DNA of 14,642 nt from JAGNZR01 sp051652785 (lineage in GTDB: Bacteria > Fusobacteriota > Fusobacteriia > Fusobacteriales > Fusobacteriaceae). This document shows positions 5,109 through 13,811 of the stretch, in pieces. The first letter of the stretch is position 1. Every line of letters begins with the position of its first letter. The stretch spans positions 1 through 14,642 of the forward strand of contig JBOFUX010000004.1 in the NCBI GenBank assembly GCA_051652785.1. The letters run 5' to 3'. The notes beneath the pieces were generated by a model that searched no databases, was not told where the DNA came from, and saw only the letters and a program-made list of their open reading frames with translations. The translations under genes and the position numbers were made by a program.

Positions 5109-8100
5109 TTAAAAACTTGTTAAAATTTGTCCCTTTTCATTTAACTCTCTCATTCCATCTTTAGCACCTTTTTTTGCTATGTCATACATTATATTTTCAG
5201 AATAAAAAGAACCATTAAATTGTTGTACAATTTCTATTTTTATTTCGTTTTTAGATTCTGTATAATAACCACTATTAGATAAACTATTTTTGCTTATTTC
5301 ATCATCAGACCCTATAAAATCAAATCCTAGCCCATTCCCCTCTAGCAGTTGACTATATTGTTCAAGTTGTTGTTTAATGAGATTAAAAGCACTTTCAAAA
5401 CTTCCTGCAGACTCGATATTAAGTTTAAACTCATCTGTTATCATAAATTTATCTATCATTCCTTTATATAGTTCTGTTTCTGCAAAGGCATTTATTAGCC
5501 CATCCTTAACATTTTCATATAAAGACCTTCCTAAACTTTTACTAAAATCATTAAAATTATCACTACTTAAAGCATCATTCATAGCATTAGATAAATATTC
5601 CACTAATTTGTTAATTTTTTCTTTATATTCTTTTTCTCCAAACATACTTTCCACGAACTCTAAATCTAACCCCATATCTAGCAGATATTTTTTTATTTCT
5701 TTAATTTTTTCTTGCATTTCTTTTTGGAGCTTATCACCTTCAATCAATTTTGAAAAATCAAATCCTTCAAATATATCTTTAGCATTAATGGTTGTAATTC
5801 CTTGTTCTTTCATATGAAGTAATTTTTCAGAAATCCCTTTAAAAACATCTGTATAATATTTATCAATATCATTAAACATTACATCATATAGAATAGAATT
5901 TACATTCTTAACTATGCTAGAGAAATAACTTTCCATGGATTCTGTAAATGTTTTTTCTCCACTAACTAAAGATCCCCTCACTGATTGCATTGATGTAATT
6001 AAAACATTATTACTTTTCACTAATCTATCAATTACATCAGCATATTCATCAGTGTCTATTCCCATTCCTTTGAACATTTCTATGTATTCTTGTTTTAATT
6101 GCTTTGTATCTAAATATTCAATACCTTGAAACGATTCAAAAGTAGCTGCTTTAAAAAAATCTTTTTGTTCTTCTTTTAACATATCGATTTGTCCGATATA
6201 TTCATCTATTAGTTTTTTATATTCATTCAAATTATTAGTAGTTATCTCTTTCCCTAATAAATTAGATAAATCTTCATTTGTTATTTTTTTAATTCTTTCA
6301 GAAAATAATTTTAAATTCTGATTAGATAAATTTTCTACATCATCAAATTCACCTAATCCTGTATAATTTAATAAATCCTGTTCTGTAATACCTATTTCAG
6401 TCAAGACTTCTTTCTTTTTCTTTTTTTTAAAAAGTCCACCACCAGTTTTTGTATATGTTCTAGCTATTGCAGTTACTGCTCCAAAATTTTTATTAGCTTC
6501 TATAGCTCTTTCCATTTCTTCTAAAGATTTTGTTCCATCAAATATATGATTTAGTGTTGGATTTTTAGAAACATTTTTAATTAATTGATTAGACAAATTT
6601 CTAATAGTTCCTGTATTTTTTTCAATAGATTTTTGAAGTTCCATCAAAGCATTTGTATTTTGTTCAAATTGCTTCATTTGCTCTTGATTTTTAGCCTTTA
6701 TTTCTGCGGATTTATCTTTTTTACCAAATGAACCAAGCAATCCTAAAGTAGCAGTTGCTAGTCCTACATAAGGCATTGCAGTTGAAATAGCACCACCAAT
6801 AGCACTTCCTTTTCCTGCTATTGTAGCTCCTGAATTTGCCATACCTCCTACACTACCCAATATTCCACTTTTTCCATCTGCCCCTACTAATGCATTCCCC
6901 ATTGAACCAAGTGAATTGATAACTGCCGATAGCGATTTTATGAAATCATTTTCTAATGATTGTCCAACTTGATAGAGACTATTCCCAAAGTTATTTATTT
7001 CATTTATGGTTTTTATGTATGCGTCAGCTTGTTCATCTATCTCTTTTGCTAATTCCTCTTGTGCTTTTTTTATATTACTTTCCAATAATCCTTTCTGAGT
7101 TTTGTTATCATAATTTTTATCCTGTTGTTTTTGTATTGTTTCTAGTTCTAATTTTAATTTAGCGAATAATTCTGGTTTTGTCTCATCAAAACCTTTTTCT
7201 ATCATTTCTGTTAAGTTTTTAGTATAAGTTCTCACTTTTTCTTCTAGCTCTTCATCTTCTGTTAATCCTAAAAAATTAGATATTTTTAGAAGTTTCTCCA
7301 GTTCCAACTCAATATTTTTTTTATAACTTTGAAACTCTCCCTCTTCTGTTTTTAACTTAATATTCATTATTAAACTATCTTGCTCATTTAATAAATTTTT
7401 AAAACTCTCTGGCTCATCTTCATTTGTCCCTTTTTCTAGAGAACTCTTTATTAAACTTTTAACAATTTCTAATTTTTCCTTTAAAATAGAAATGTCATCT
7501 ATTTTTAAAGCTTCCCATATGGATGGCAACCCAGTATACATTTCTTCAATTTCTCTTTTTAAAATTGAAATATCATTTGAGCTCGATGTTCCAAATGATT
7601 TATTTGAAAATTCGTTTTGTGCTTTTAATAATAATAAATGTTCTTGTATTGCTTCATCATTATTTTTTGAAATTGAGGATAAATTTGTTTTTTTGTTCAA
7701 CTCATAATCAATTTCTTTTAAAGCTGATTGAATATCCCCTTTTTTCAAAAGAATTTCTAATCTTTCAAAACCATCTACCACATCTAACATTCCTGGATTA
7801 ATAATTCCTTTATTTAAATCATCTTGAATTGCTTTTAACAAAGACTTTCTATTCTCATTTTCTTTATTTTCTTCTTTAATTTTTTTTAAATCATTTGAGT
7901 TATTTTTATCTAAAGCATTTAAATTATAAATTCCACCTGCAACTGCCATAGCACCTGTTACTGCAGGATTAGCCATCATTAAAAGTCTCAATGAGTTTAA
8001 AAAAGCTTTTGCAGTAATTAAATTAGAAAGAGTTTTTACCCCTACATTAAGTGCTATTATTCCTGTACTTATTGTAACTATTGATTTTCCAATTGATACA

Positions 8101-9287
8101 CTATTATCAATATTTTTTTGAGAAAAAATTTCATCCCATTTTAATTTTTGGAGATAGCTTAATAATTCTTTTACGCTAGGTATTAAAGCTTCTCCAAATT
8201 TAATGGCAACAGCATTAGCCTGCTCTTTCAATTGACTAAAGGATTGCTTAGCACTATTCTCAATAGTTTTATAGGAATCTTCCAATTGACCATTGGAATT
8301 ATTTATATCTTTTATTTTTTCTTTCCATGTATCCATATTATTAAATAATGTAGACATAGATTTTTTTGACTCAATTGATTTAAATAAACTTTCTACTGTC
8401 GCACCTGTTTTTAAAGAATTTTCTCCTATTAATTGAACTACTTCTGATACTGTTCCACCATTTTTTATAAAATCAGAAAAAGATTTTCCTGAAAGTTTTA
8501 AAAATTCTTTGGCCACTCTTGAGGAGGAATTTCCCAATTCATTTAATAATGAATCTAGGGAAGTGGTTGCTTGCTCTGTACTTTGTCCTTTAGAAGTTAA
8601 CGTTGCATAAATAGATGCTATTTCTTCTAAACTTACTTTATAATTTGCAGCAGTTGGGATTACTCTTCCCAACTGTGATTCTAATTCCCCAATAGTTGTT
8701 ACACCTTTATTTTGAGTTTGAATTAGAATATCAGTTACTCTATTAACTTCATTAGCTGATAAACCATAAGAATTTAATATTTTAGTTGTTAAACTCAAGG
8801 TACCTGCATAACTTGCTCTACCTGCTTTAGATAATTGTAAGGTTTTGTCTAAAATTAATTCTTTTTCATTAATATCGCCCATAGAGGACACTAAATTATA
8901 ATTAGCGTTTAATATAGAGTTAATCTCTTCTCCATATTTTATAGAAAGTTTTGTGGCCATATTTCCTATATCATTAAATGAATTTTTTGAAACAGTCATA
9001 ACATTTAGTACAGATGACTCAAAATCAGAAAACTTTTTAATTGCTATTGTAGCTCCTACTCCGATAGTTGCTAAAGCTATTCCTGAAATTTTTGTAATTT
9101 CTTTCATACTGTTTTCAATTTTTTTTAATGATTTAACAGATTTTTGAGAAAAATTTTCAATCCCATCTCTTGTTTGTTTTGTTCCACTTAATAATTTTTC
9201 TAATTCTTTTTGTATTTTTACAACTTCACTTGATACCTTGTCATTAGCTTCTATCTGTATTTTTAATGATAATTCATCATCATTCAT
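5109..9287 (-). CDS. Phage tail tape measure protein, TP901 family core
   Basis: At 1392 residues this is the largest gene. The protein acts as a ruler and scaffold inside the growing tail tube, and at infection usually leaves through the tail with the DNA. The N-terminus is helical and Lys/Glu-rich, with a short hydrophobic segment at about 69-84. Residues of roughly 85-380 match the TP901-type core, with phrases such as ATKLSIKYGEEINSI, KILNSYGLSANEVNRVTDIL and GELESQLGRVIPTAANY. A Gly/Ala-rich hydrophobic patch at about 796-857 (IGGAISTAMPYVGLATATLG) could interact with membrane. A Lys-rich stretch near 950-962 is encoded by A runs. The rest is mostly helical. At about 0.15 nm per residue the length predicts a tail of roughly 0.2 micrometres. 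It follows the G-T chaperone frame by 45 bases. GAGGTG precedes the ATG. Confidence 0.93.
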   Translation of the reverse strand: MNDDELSLKIQIEANDKVSSEVVKIQKELEKLLSGTKQTRDGIENFSQKSVKSLKKIENSMKEITKISGIALATIGVGATIAIKKFSDFESSVLNVMTVSKNSFNDIGNMATKLSIKYGEEINSILNANYNLVSSMGDINEKELILDKTLQLSKAGRASYAGTLSLTTKILNSYGLSANEVNRVTDILIQTQNKGVTTIGELESQLGRVIPTAANYKVSLEEIASIYATLTSKGQSTEQATTSLDSLLNELGNSSSRVAKEFLKLSGKSFSDFIKNGGTVSEVVQLIGENSLKTGATVESLFKSIESKKSMSTLFNNMDTWKEKIKDINNSNGQLEDSYKTIENSAKQSFSQLKEQANAVAIKFGEALIPSVKELLSYLQKLKWDEIFSQKNIDNSVSIGKSIVTISTGIIALNVGVKTLSNLITAKAFLNSLRLLMMANPAVTGAMAVAGGIYNLNALDKNNSNDLKKIKEENKENENRKSLLKAIQDDLNKGIINPGMLDVVDGFERLEILLKKGDIQSALKEIDYELNKKTNLSSISKNNDEAIQEHLLLLKAQNEFSNKSFGTSSSNDISILKREIEEMYTGLPSIWEALKIDDISILKEKLEIVKSLIKSSLEKGTNEDEPESFKNLLNEQDSLIMNIKLKTEEGEFQSYKKNIELELEKLLKISNFLGLTEDEELEEKVRTYTKNLTEMIEKGFDETKPELFAKLKLELETIQKQQDKNYDNKTQKGLLESNIKKAQEELAKEIDEQADAYIKTINEINNFGNSLYQVGQSLENDFIKSLSAVINSLGSMGNALVGADGKSGILGSVGGMANSGATIAGKGSAIGGAISTAMPYVGLATATLGLLGSFGKKDKSAEIKAKNQEQMKQFEQNTNALMELQKSIEKNTGTIRNLSNQLIKNVSKNPTLNHIFDGTKSLEEMERAIEANKNFGAVTAIARTYTKTGGGLFKKKKKKEVLTEIGITEQDLLNYTGLGEFDDVENLSNQNLKLFSERIKKITNEDLSNLLGKEITTNNLNEYKKLIDEYIGQIDMLKEEQKDFFKAATFESFQGIEYLDTKQLKQEYIEMFKGMGIDTDEYADVIDRLVKSNNVLITSMQSVRGSLVSGEKTFTESMESYFSSIVKNVNSILYDVMFNDIDKYYTDVFKGISEKLLHMKEQGITTINAKDIFEGFDFSKLIEGDKLQKEMQEKIKEIKKYLLDMGLDLEFVESMFGEKEYKEKINKLVEYLSNAMNDALSSDNFNDFSKSLGRSLYENVKDGLINAFAETELYKGMIDKFMITDEFKLNIESAGSFESAFNLIKQQLEQYSQLLEGNGLGFDFIGSDDEISKNSLSNSGYYTESKNEIKIEIVQQFNGSFYSENIMYDIAKKGAKDGMRELNEKGQILTSF

Positions 9288-9332
9288 AGTTCACCTCATA
9301 TAATTAAAGGGAACTACCCTAAGTAATTCCCT

Positions 9333-9952
9333 CTATTTTTGACTATTTAAACACCTTAAAATTGTTTCTATATCATCTACCCAATCCCATTCTTGATCTA
9401 ATAAACCCCCAGAATACGGAAGAAATGCAATTTCATAGTTCCCCATCATATTACATTTTAAATATTTAAACATATCGTAAATTATATTTTCAAATGGGAC
9501 AAGGTGTTTTAAATCCTCTAAATTTGTATCAATCCTTATTTTTTTTTTTAAAGATATTATTAATTTTGAAAAACACTCATTTCTTGTAATTACTTTCCCG
9601 TGTTTGTTTTTACCTCTTCTTTTGGAAAATTATTTTCTTTTATGATTTCTAGCATTTCATCTATTAGTTTTTCAGTCTTAAAACAATTATCTCTTAAAAA
9701 ATTACAAGTACTTATTATCGTTTTATCCTCAAATTTAATTTCCTTTCCACTATCAAATGCTTTCATTAACATTCGAGAGATTAAATAAGTATCACCGTCT
9801 TCTTCTAGTGTTCTCGATAATTTAGGTGATAAAACACCATCTCTATACTCAAATTTAGTAATAATTATTTTGTTATAATCTATTTTTTCTCCTTTTGTTA
9901 ATTTAGTTCTAAATTCAATATAATTATCTTCACTTTTTAATACTTTTGTCAT
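9333..9952 (-). CDS. G-T tail assembly chaperone fusion made by -1 ribosomal frameshift
   Basis: The 120-residue G frame ends at TAA 9592-9590, directly after GGGAAAG. A -1 slip there continues in an open frame of 86 more codons to TAG at 9335-9333, giving a product of about 206 residues. The extension begins VITRNECFSK and ends with PYSGGLLDQEWDWVDDIETI followed by LRCLNSQK. The GG-L-L-D-Q-x-W segment is characteristic of the downstream parts of siphovirus tail chaperones. The extension has no start codon or ribosome binding site of its own, so it is expressed only by frameshifting. In lambda the equivalent G and G-T proteins bind tape measure and tube protein during tail assembly. The tube and tape measure genes flank this pair here. 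An A11 run in the extension could cause secondary slippage. Confidence 0.88.
9590..9952 (-). CDS. Tail assembly chaperone, short G-type form
   Basis: This is the unshifted product of 120 residues, ending TNTGK. The start is most likely ATG 9952, eight bases after AGGAG. An upstream in-frame GTG at 9961 lies within that ribosome binding site and is unlikely to be used. The protein is acidic and helical in its C-terminal half. Recognition rests on position between tail tube and tape measure and on the frameshift signal at its end, not on strong sequence motifs. In lambda and other siphoviruses the short form is made in large excess over the frameshifted form, and neither is kept in the finished virion. 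Confidence 0.85.
   Translation of the reverse strand: MTKVLKSEDNYIEFRTKLTKGEKIDYNKIIITKFEYRDGVLSPKLSRTLEEDGDTYLISRMLMKAFDSGKEIKFEDKTIISTCNFLRDNCFKTEKLIDEMLEIIKENNFPKEEVKTNTGK
9593..9599 (-). other. Slippery heptamer GGGAAAG for -1 programmed frameshift
   Basis: Read on the minus strand the sequence is G GGA AAG in phase with the G frame, exactly the X XXY YYZ form. It is immediately followed by the zero-frame stop TAA. GGGAAAG is the slippery sequence of the phage lambda G-T site. Both tRNAs can re-pair one base back (GGG AAA), and the new frame is open for 86 codons. Confidence 0.9.
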
Positions 9953-9976
9953 TTTATACACTCCTAGAAATTAATT

Positions 9977-10885
9977 TTATACTTGTGTAGCTTCAAATGT
10001 AAATTTAAGATGTGATGCTTCTACCCCATTTGCTGAACAACTCATTCCTATCGAGTGAGTTCCAGAACCTTTATAATCTCCTCTCGAGTTTTTAGAAATT
10101 TGAGTTCTTAGAGCTTCTATTTTAATTGTTTTTCCTAAAACACCAATTTTTAATTCTACTGTTGCTGGAGTTCCTGCAATCATTTTATTCTTTAATACTG
10201 AAAAAGAATTTTTATCATATTCATTTTTTTCAATATCTACTGTAGTAGATTGTGGCTTAGCTCTTCTTATTTTTTCATTGTATAAAGAGTTTAATGCACC
10301 TTTTGCTTCAATTCCATTATCAATTTTTATCTCAATACTTTCTACATCTGAGGTTATATCTGTATTTTCTAACTTTACTGTTGAGGTTAATGCTCTTAAT
10401 GAATCTTCTGCAGTTGTTGATAGAGTTACCCCTCCAGTTTTTACTTCAAATTTTTTCCCCGTTATTTGTAAATCTCCTGTTATATAACCTCCCATAACAG
10501 TTTTTAATGTTAATGAATTTACAATGCAATCTAAATACTCATGATTTTCATTATTATTTGTATCATTTAATATTATTGTATAAAATAGTGGTTTATCATT
10601 TGACATTTTATATATTTTTTTAGTTGAATCAATTTTATATGATAATGCAGGTAATAATAATACTAAAACTTTTTCTGTTAATTCAAATGGTATAGAACCA
10701 CTTACTTCTATTTTACCAACAACGGAATCTCCCTCAGCTTGAATAGATTGAAAAACTTCTGAATTTAGCATTGTTATATTTTCATTTATATTGAAATCTG
10801 TTGCACGTAAATCATAAAAATCTGTCGCTTTTGTTTTTATTGCAGTTTGTTTCCCTATAAATACTTGAATAGCTATTTTAATCAC
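9977..10885 (-). CDS. Tail tube (major tail) protein; start codon uncertain
   Basis: The product of about 300 residues forms the tail tube. It has the beginning IAIQVFIGKQTAIKTKATDF, then an N-terminal domain with SGSIPFELTEKVLVLLLPAL, as seen in phage tube proteins, and beta-rich repeats through the C-terminal half. It precedes the chaperone pair, as in lambda V-G-GT. The longest frame starts with GTG 10885, but that codon lies inside the only good ribosome binding site (AGAGGTG, 10889-10883). The best-spaced in-frame codon is ATA at 10876-10874, which would give a start Met-Ala-Ile-Gln, as in typical tube proteins. ATA is a very poor start codon, so an ATG to ATA change, an unusual ATT/ATA initiation, or real use of GTG are the options. 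Confidence 0.85.
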   Translation of the reverse strand: MIKIAIQVFIGKQTAIKTKATDFYDLRATDFNINENITMLNSEVFQSIQAEGDSVVGKIEVSGSIPFELTEKVLVLLLPALSYKIDSTKKIYKMSNDKPLFYTIILNDTNNNENHEYLDCIVNSLTLKTVMGGYITGDLQITGKKFEVKTGGVTLSTTAEDSLRALTSTVKLENTDITSDVESIEIKIDNGIEAKGALNSLYNEKIRRAKPQSTTVDIEKNEYDKNSFSVLKNKMIAGTPATVELKIGVLGKTIKIEALRTQISKNSRGDYKGSGTHSIGMSCSANGVEASHLKFTFEATQV

Positions 10886-10893
10886 CTCTTTTT

Positions 10894-11085
10894 CTATTTA
10901 GCGTTTCTAATTATTTTTTCCTCATTTCCATTTGGATTTTTTTTATATAATGCACAATTACTTTCGTATATACCTTTTGGTATAATTAGTTCTTTTCCAT
11001 TTATGAAATAAACTATCGCCTCACCTTTTTCATTATTTATATAAATTTTTTCTATATCATTTAAATTTAAAAATAATTTCGACAA
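10894..11085 (-). CDS. Small protein of unknown function between tail terminator and tail tube genes
   Basis: The 63-residue protein starts at TTG, with a strong AAGGAGGG six to seven bases upstream. It begins MSKLFLNLNDIEKIYI and ends EEKIIRNAK. It looks like a small mixed alpha/beta protein with a strand-turn-strand pattern (AIVYFINGKELIIPKG). There is no membrane segment and no Cys-rich motif. It is packed between the tail terminator gene (11 bases) and the tail tube gene (8 bases), so it is part of the head-tail operon. The function is not recognisable. A connector or tail-completion accessory is possible from position. Confidence 0.65.
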   Translation of the reverse strand: MSKLFLNLNDIEKIYINNEKGEAIVYFINGKELIIPKGIYESNCALYKKNPNGNEEKIIRNAK

Positions 11086-11096
11086 TTTATCCCTCC

Positions 11097-11507
11097 TTAA
11101 TTCAATTCACAATTTACTAAAATGGTGAATCCCCAGTAATTATAATTATTTCTTACATTTAATAAATTTATATTAAAATTCTGTGACACTATTTTTTCTT
11201 TTATTTCATTTTTTTTAAATATTTCTAATAATTTTTCTTTTTCATCTAAGACATCTTCAACTATTTTTCCATGGGTAACTCTTTTTATGAAATGGATTTT
11301 ATAATTGCAAATAGTTTTATATTTATTTGATAATCCTATACTTGCAGTATTTAAATTATCACTTCCAGGTTCAATTACTATTGTTGGTGGTAAAACATTA
11401 TCACCATATAGATAATCTTCCAAAAAACCTATTTCAATTATTTTATTATCATTATTCATTTCTAATATTTTTTTTATTAATAATAATAATTCTTTTTGAG
11501 TTTTCAA
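11097..11507 (-). CDS. Putative tail terminator / tail completion protein
   Basis: The 136-residue protein has the layout of small siphovirus tail terminator proteins: an N-terminal helix (KELLLLIKKILEM), a central strand with PPTIVIEPG, a strand IHFIKR, a helix VLDEKEKLLEIF, and a final strand WGFTILVNCELN. In phages of this type the protein closes the tail tube end before joining to the head. Its place between the connector and tail tube genes agrees. It probably starts with TTG 11507, which overlaps the stop of the preceding gene (TTGA). The ribosome binding site AAGGA is about 11 bases away, so initiation may depend on coupling. The function call rests on gene order and general shape. Confidence 0.6.
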   Translation of the reverse strand: MKTQKELLLLIKKILEMNNDNKIIEIGFLEDYLYGDNVLPPTIVIEPGSDNLNTASIGLSNKYKTICNYKIHFIKRVTHGKIVEDVLDEKEKLLEIFKKNEIKEKIVSQNFNINLLNVRNNYNYWGFTILVNCELN

Positions 11508-11830
11508 AATATCACGAGTCCTTTTGTTTTTAAAATATTAGGCTTATTTTCTCTTTCTGATATACTTTTTACTAATTTATAGTAATCAATTCTTTTGTCT
11601 TCTGCTATTTTCTCCATTTCTAAAACAGAAAATAATTTATAAGTAATATATAGTTCTTCTAATAATTTTTTTTCTTCAGGAGTTAATAAATTAATATTAA
11701 CTCCCAAAGCTTTTAATGATGTATTAGTTTCTAGTTTATAAAGTTCTATTTTATTTTTAACATTTTCCTCACCTTCATATTCATCTATTAATAATAATTT
11801 TATTCTATGTGGAAATGTTTCTAGTTTCAT
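11504..11830 (-). CDS. Putative head-tail connector protein
   Basis: This 108-residue, mostly helical and charged protein lies right after the major capsid gene. It begins MKLETFPHRIKLLLIDEYEG and carries a helix-rich middle with LTPEEKKLLEELYITYKLF. Small helical proteins at this position in siphovirus genomes are normally head-completion or connector proteins that form a ring beneath the portal. The start ATG has TGAGGT upstream. The stop overlaps the TTG start of the next gene. The sequence alone does not prove the role, and a small unknown head protein is the alternative. Confidence 0.55.
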   Translation of the reverse strand: MKLETFPHRIKLLLIDEYEGEENVKNKIELYKLETNTSLKALGVNINLLTPEEKKLLEELYITYKLFSVLEMEKIAEDKRIDYYKLVKSISERENKPNILKTKGLVIF

Positions 11831-11849
11831 TTTTTTACCTCAAATTAAG

Positions 11850-12845
11850 TTAAGTTAAATCAGAAATTTTAAATTGATGAATTAATGAAGAATTAACTAT
11901 TATAGGACAATAAGCTGATTCTCCTAAAGTTTCTGCTTCACCAGTTTTTTCATTGGCGTTTGTTTCTCTTATTAACACATCTATTGCTTCCATAGTTGCA
12001 ATTCCTGCGGTAACATTCACTAACCCTGCATATGTTGGTAAATATGCCATCTCGTTATAAAGTAAAATTGAACTTGACATATCAAGGGAGTAGCCTGTGG
12101 TATCAGTAACTTGTGGTATCATAACAAAATCAAATCCAAATAAATTTAGATGTAACTCATAGTCTCCATCTTCAGTTGAAACTTTCTTTGCTTCTACCGG
12201 AATAACTTTATTGCTTGACTTATTGTAAGTTTCTAAAATATGAAAAAATACTTTTTCCCCTATTAATATTTCACTTACACGAACTTTATTATCTTTAGTA
12301 AATTCATTAACTTTTTGTACTACCCAAATTCCAAAATCTTTTATATCTGCTTTTGCAACTTTATATTCAAAAGGAAAACCAAATTTAACTTCATTTCCTG
12401 TATCTTGAGATTTATATAAACCTTTTAAAAAGACACTTGCCGAAATCTCTTCTGTAACTGTATCTATTGATTGCTTTAATCCTGCTATTCTTCTATCTCT
12501 TTCATAAGTTCTATTGTCAACCTTTTGACCATTTACATAAACAACTTCTCCTGGTTGTCTATTTAATTGATCGGTAGGATAAAAAGGGAACGAGTCTTTT
12601 ATAACTTCAGGGACAACTGACATAATTCTTGACCCGTTTAATTTGGCCATAGGAAATTCAGCACCTCTTTGCAATATTTTTGCTTTTCTCGCAAATTTTT
12701 CAACTTGTTCAAAATTTATAGTTTCCATATTAGTTATAAAAGGTATTTTACCTTTCTTAATTCTTCTAGTGAAAAATCTATTAACTACATGCGGAACTTG
12801 TCCATAAACACCTATCCATGCTTCTTGTTGTTGTGTTAACGCCAT
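11850..12845 (-). CDS. Major capsid protein, lambda gpE type
   Basis: The 331-residue length is close to lambda gpE (341). The protein builds the icosahedral head shell. Family-like features include the N-terminal FFTRRIKKGKIPFITNMETI, the PxD-type segment KDSFPFYPTDQLNRQPGEV, the RDRRIAGLKQSIDTVTEE helix, and a C-terminal half with ILIGEKVFFHIL and SILLYNEMAYLPTYAGLVNV. The ATG overlaps the end of the decoration gene by 10 bases, with GGGGGT as ribosome binding site. Neighbours agree: protease-scaffold and decoration genes upstream, connector downstream. The protein is expected to be the most abundant virion component along with the tube protein. Confidence 0.9.
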   Translation of the reverse strand: MALTQQQEAWIGVYGQVPHVVNRFFTRRIKKGKIPFITNMETINFEQVEKFARKAKILQRGAEFPMAKLNGSRIMSVVPEVIKDSFPFYPTDQLNRQPGEVVYVNGQKVDNRTYERDRRIAGLKQSIDTVTEEISASVFLKGLYKSQDTGNEVKFGFPFEYKVAKADIKDFGIWVVQKVNEFTKDNKVRVSEILIGEKVFFHILETYNKSSNKVIPVEAKKVSTEDGDYELHLNLFGFDFVMIPQVTDTTGYSLDMSSSILLYNEMAYLPTYAGLVNVTAGIATMEAIDVLIRETNANEKTGEAETLGESAYCPIIVNSSLIHQFKISDLT

Positions 12846-13213
12846 TCTACACCCCCATCAAATAATATAATACCGTTACTCCATAATTCTTTTATTCCTT
12901 TAAACCCTTTTGTCGATCTAAAAAAATCTATATCAAATACTTTAAGTTCTCTCTCATTGATTATTGTTCCTGGTAATGCAACTAAAACAAAATTTCCATC
13001 ACTATCACCTAAAGCTATTGTAAACATTTCTCCCTCACTTCCTTCAATAAACAATTCCATTTTTCCAGTAGTTGTATTATATGACAATATTTCTCCTGCT
13101 TTTACTCCTCCTGTGCTATTGCTATTGTTAAATGGCATAAGTTTTCCTAATGGACCTGATATTTTAAGTATATTTCGCTTAAAACTTTTAACATCTTTTA
13201 CTAAATTACCCAT
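12836..13213 (-). CDS. Putative head decoration protein (lambda gpD position)
   Basis: The 125-residue protein sits between the protease-scaffold and major capsid genes, exactly where lambda D lies, and overlaps both neighbours (8 and 10 bases). It has a central beta-rich portion with KAGEILSYNTTTGKMELFIE and VALPGTIINERELKVFDID, similar in style to decoration proteins that cap capsid trimers and stabilise the expanded head. It starts ATG with AGGGGG upstream. Sequence likeness is modest, so the call leans on gene order and on the Gly-rich, soluble, small-domain character. Confidence 0.65.
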   Translation of the reverse strand: MGNLVKDVKSFKRNILKISGPLGKLMPFNNSNSTGGVKAGEILSYNTTTGKMELFIEGSEGEMFTIALGDSDGNFVLVALPGTIINERELKVFDIDFFRSTKGFKGIKELWSNGIILFDGGVEWR

Positions 13214-13811
13214 AATAACCCCCTATTCTATCTCCTGTATTTTTTTTATCATCTTCATTTTTATCTGTTCCAGAGAATTCTTTATAATGCTCTTTAAATA
13301 TTTTAGATTCTGGCATCTCATTTATTATTTTTGTAAATTTTTCAAATGTTGTCGTTTTTTCATTTTCTGAAAATTCAATTATTCTATTATCTAAAATAGA
13401 TTTTTCTAAAGCAAATTCTACAAAAGGTTGAAGAATTGGAAATATTTTTTTATTTATATTTTTTTTTAGTTCTTCTAGTTTTGATTTATTCTCAAATTCT
13501 AAAGTTATTTCTTTTCTAATTTCATCTTCAGTTTTAATTTTATTTTCAAACTCAACTAGATTAAAGCCTAAAGGTTTTGCTATTATTGCTAATTTTTCTT
13601 TATTAAATTCAGTTGTTTTTTCAACAACATATCCATTAGTTATTAAATTCTTAATATACCACTGTTGGTCATCTAGTTCCCAAGCTCTTGTTAAGATTGG
13701 TGAAACATCACATTGGGTAACATCTAATTCTTTAAGAGTAGCAATTGCTAATGTTATTCTATCTATTGCACTCAAGCCTTCTAATCCTGCTATTAGTTCT
13801 GTTAGTTTCAA
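13206..13811 (-). CDS. Candidate nested scaffold protein (lambda Nu3-like internal start)
   Basis: Inside the protease gene, GAGGAGG (13826-13820) is followed after eight bases by an in-frame TTG (13811-13809, codon 137). It would start a 201-residue protein beginning MKLTELIAGLEGL that comprises only the helical scaffold part. The arrangement is almost the same as at the full-length start (AGGAGG, seven-base spacing, TTG-AAA), and TTG is used repeatedly as a start in this operon. Lambda makes its scaffold Nu3 from an internal start in gene C in the same way. The Shine-Dalgarno match also encodes Glu-Glu, so it may be chance, but strength, spacing and domain boundary coincide. Confidence 0.6.
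   Translation of the reverse strand: MKLTELIAGLEGLSAIDRITLAIATLKELDVTQCDVSPILTRAWELDDQQWYIKNLITNGYVVEKTTEFNKEKLAIIAKPLGFNLVEFENKIKTEDEIRKEITLEFENKSKLEELKKNINKKIFPILQPFVEFALEKSILDNRIIEFSENEKTTTFEKFTKIINEMPESKIFKEHYKEFSGTDKNEDDKKNTGDRIGGYYG

Noticed and set aside
5377..5817. Plus-strand frame of 146 codons opposite the tape measure gene
   Set aside because: It is a shadow of the coding strand in AT-rich DNA, without a ribosome binding site or promoter, while the opposite frame is a clear tape measure gene.
9538..9549. A11 run in the T-frame extension as the main frameshift site
   Set aside because: It lies downstream of the G-frame stop codon, so it cannot produce the G to T shift; GGGAAAG at 9599-9593 explains it. 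Slippage on the A run could only be secondary.
12957..13370. Plus-strand frame of 137 codons opposite decoration and protease genes
   Set aside because: It overlaps two well-supported minus-strand genes, is hydrophobic low-complexity in its second half as expected for an antisense shadow, and lacks initiation signals.
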